Made by a program: the position numbers and the translations under genes. DNA of 7,051 nt from Bacillota bacterium (GTDB lineage Bacteria > Bacillota > Dethiobacteria > DTU022). Below the pieces are notes generated by a model. The model saw nothing but the letters and a program-made list of their open reading frames with translations. It ran no database searches and was not told the DNA's origin. This document shows, piece by piece, positions 6,779 through 7,051 of this stretch (position 1 is the stretch's first letter; every line of letters begins with the position of its first letter). The stretch is from contig JAAZPS010000188.1 in NCBI GenBank assembly GCA_012797095.1, forward strand, positions 1 to 7,051, read 5' to 3'.

Positions 6779-6784
6779 ATAATA
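6779..6784 (-). promoter_or_regulatory. Possible -10 element of the nnr promoter
   Basis: TATTAT read on the minus strand matches TATAAT at 5 of 6 positions. It would start transcription near 6772, giving a leader of about 50 bases before nnr. No good -35 is found at 16-18 bp upstream (a TTGCGG lies too far, at 22 bp), so the assignment is tentative. Confidence 0.25.
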
Positions 6785-6847
6785 CCTGTACTGATAGGAA
6801 AAATGTCCGCAATTTGCACCACCTCCACCGGCGATAAACGAAAGCGG

Positions 6848-6874
6848 AGATCCTTCGCTTCGCTCAGGATGACA
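6848..6874 (-). repeat. Dispersed REP-like palindromic repeat (full copy)
   Basis: Read on the minus strand it begins TGTCATCCTGAGCGAAG and ends CGAAGGATCT. ATCCT and AGGAT form the stem ends, with GC-rich inner pairing. It is the same class as 3061-3116, with a different centre (CGAAG in place of GGCGCAGCC) and inverted orientation relative to that copy. Such sequences are widely scattered intergenic repeats of unknown function. Confidence 0.7.
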
Positions 6875-7005
6875 GGAGAGGGCGCACCTCCATCATGATC
6901 GGAGAAAACCGCAATCCCACCGATGACAGGGGGGGCTGCACCTCCATCATGATCGGTAAAACTACAATCCCACCGATGACAGGAGGGGCTGCACCCCCAC
7001 CATGA
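6868..7005 (+). repeat. Tandem repeat, about 2.6 units of 53-54 bp
   Basis: GATGACAGG begins units at 6868, 6922 and 6975 (periods 54 and 53). Units 1 and 2 run full length and share CACCTCCATCATGATCGG and CAATCCCACC. Unit 3 breaks off after about 31 bases. Over those first 31 bases unit 1 differs from unit 2 at 4 positions and unit 3 from unit 2 at 3. Each unit can form a small hairpin from its G-run and C-run (clearest in unit 3, GGGGCTGCACCCC). Unit 1 begins inside the adjoining REP-like element, whose end supplies GATGACA. No protein or CRISPR spacer logic applies: there are too few units and the sequence between them is also conserved. Confidence 0.8.
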
Positions 7006-7051
7006 CAAAAAATGCGTCCCAGGAAAACAGGAGACCGCGCTTTCTATATGA

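Larger units (their letters stand above)
6720..7051. other. Gene-free right edge with nnr leader and repeats
   Basis: No credible gene lies in these 332 bp. Nearest to nnr is a unique leader (6720 to about 6845). Beyond it come a dispersed palindromic repeat and a tandem array. The last 45 bases or so show nothing recognisable on either strand. A minus-strand frame of 87 codons spans the region, but its product is built from repeat translation (VILSEAKDL and two copies of a DHDGGA phrase), so it is not a real gene. Confidence 0.7.

Noticed and set aside
6868..7005. Possible CRISPR array.
   Set aside because: There are only two to three units, and the sequence between the shared GATGACAGG starts is itself conserved, so there are no spacers. 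No cas gene is nearby.
6745..7008. An 87-codon minus-strand frame upstream of nnr that could have been a small protein.
   Set aside because: The translation consists of the tandem repeat read through (repeated DHDGGA phrases) plus VILSEAKDL from the dispersed repeat, a known type of spurious ORF.

Overview
The window reads as a GC-rich bacterial chromosome segment, most likely from a Clostridia-like Bacillota. Three things point there. The UPF0182 (COG1615) membrane protein is common in Clostridia, Actinobacteria and Cyanobacteria. An nnr gene followed by a LolA-like gene resembles the Bacillota acpS/nnr/ydcC/alr neighbourhood. The Shine-Dalgarno sites are strong and used with TTG and GTG starts (three of the four genes lack ATG). 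This assignment is inference; no rRNA or taxonomic marker is present.

Layout: positions 1-73 hold no gene I can assign. A rho-independent terminator (74-116) for something to the left runs straight into a promoter-like TTGACA/TAAGAT pair (115-144). Next comes one large + strand gene (149-2938) for a seven-helix UPF0182 membrane protein. A 395-bp gene-free stretch (2939-3333) is packed with short dispersed-repeat debris. A + strand gene for a short GT4-like glycosyltransferase follows (3334-4320). It converges on a two-gene minus-strand unit. In that unit nnr (6719 to 5115), the bifunctional NAD(P)H-hydrate repair enzyme, lies upstream of a membrane-anchored LolA-like protein (5090 to 4344). 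The right edge (6720-7051) is a second non-coding, repeat-rich stretch. It has one dispersed palindromic element and about 2.6 copies of a 53-54 bp tandem repeat.

How the genes relate: nnr and the LolA-like gene are almost certainly co-transcribed. They are 24 bp apart and the second gene's Shine-Dalgarno begins 11 bases after the nnr stop codon. Nnr is metabolite-repair housekeeping; the LolA-like protein probably works at the outer face of the membrane. In Bacillus subtilis the related ydcC lies between acpS and alr. Here alr is absent downstream (a convergent glycosyltransferase sits there) and acpS is not within the 332 bp upstream, so the cluster looks partly rearranged, with repeats on both sides. 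The UPF0182 protein and the glycosyltransferase are both plausibly envelope-related, but nothing in the sequence ties them into one pathway.

I see no defence system, CRISPR array, intact mobile element, RNA gene or clearly novel system. The points most worth a second look are the start of the UPF0182 gene, the degenerate glycosyltransferase, and the repeat-laden gaps.
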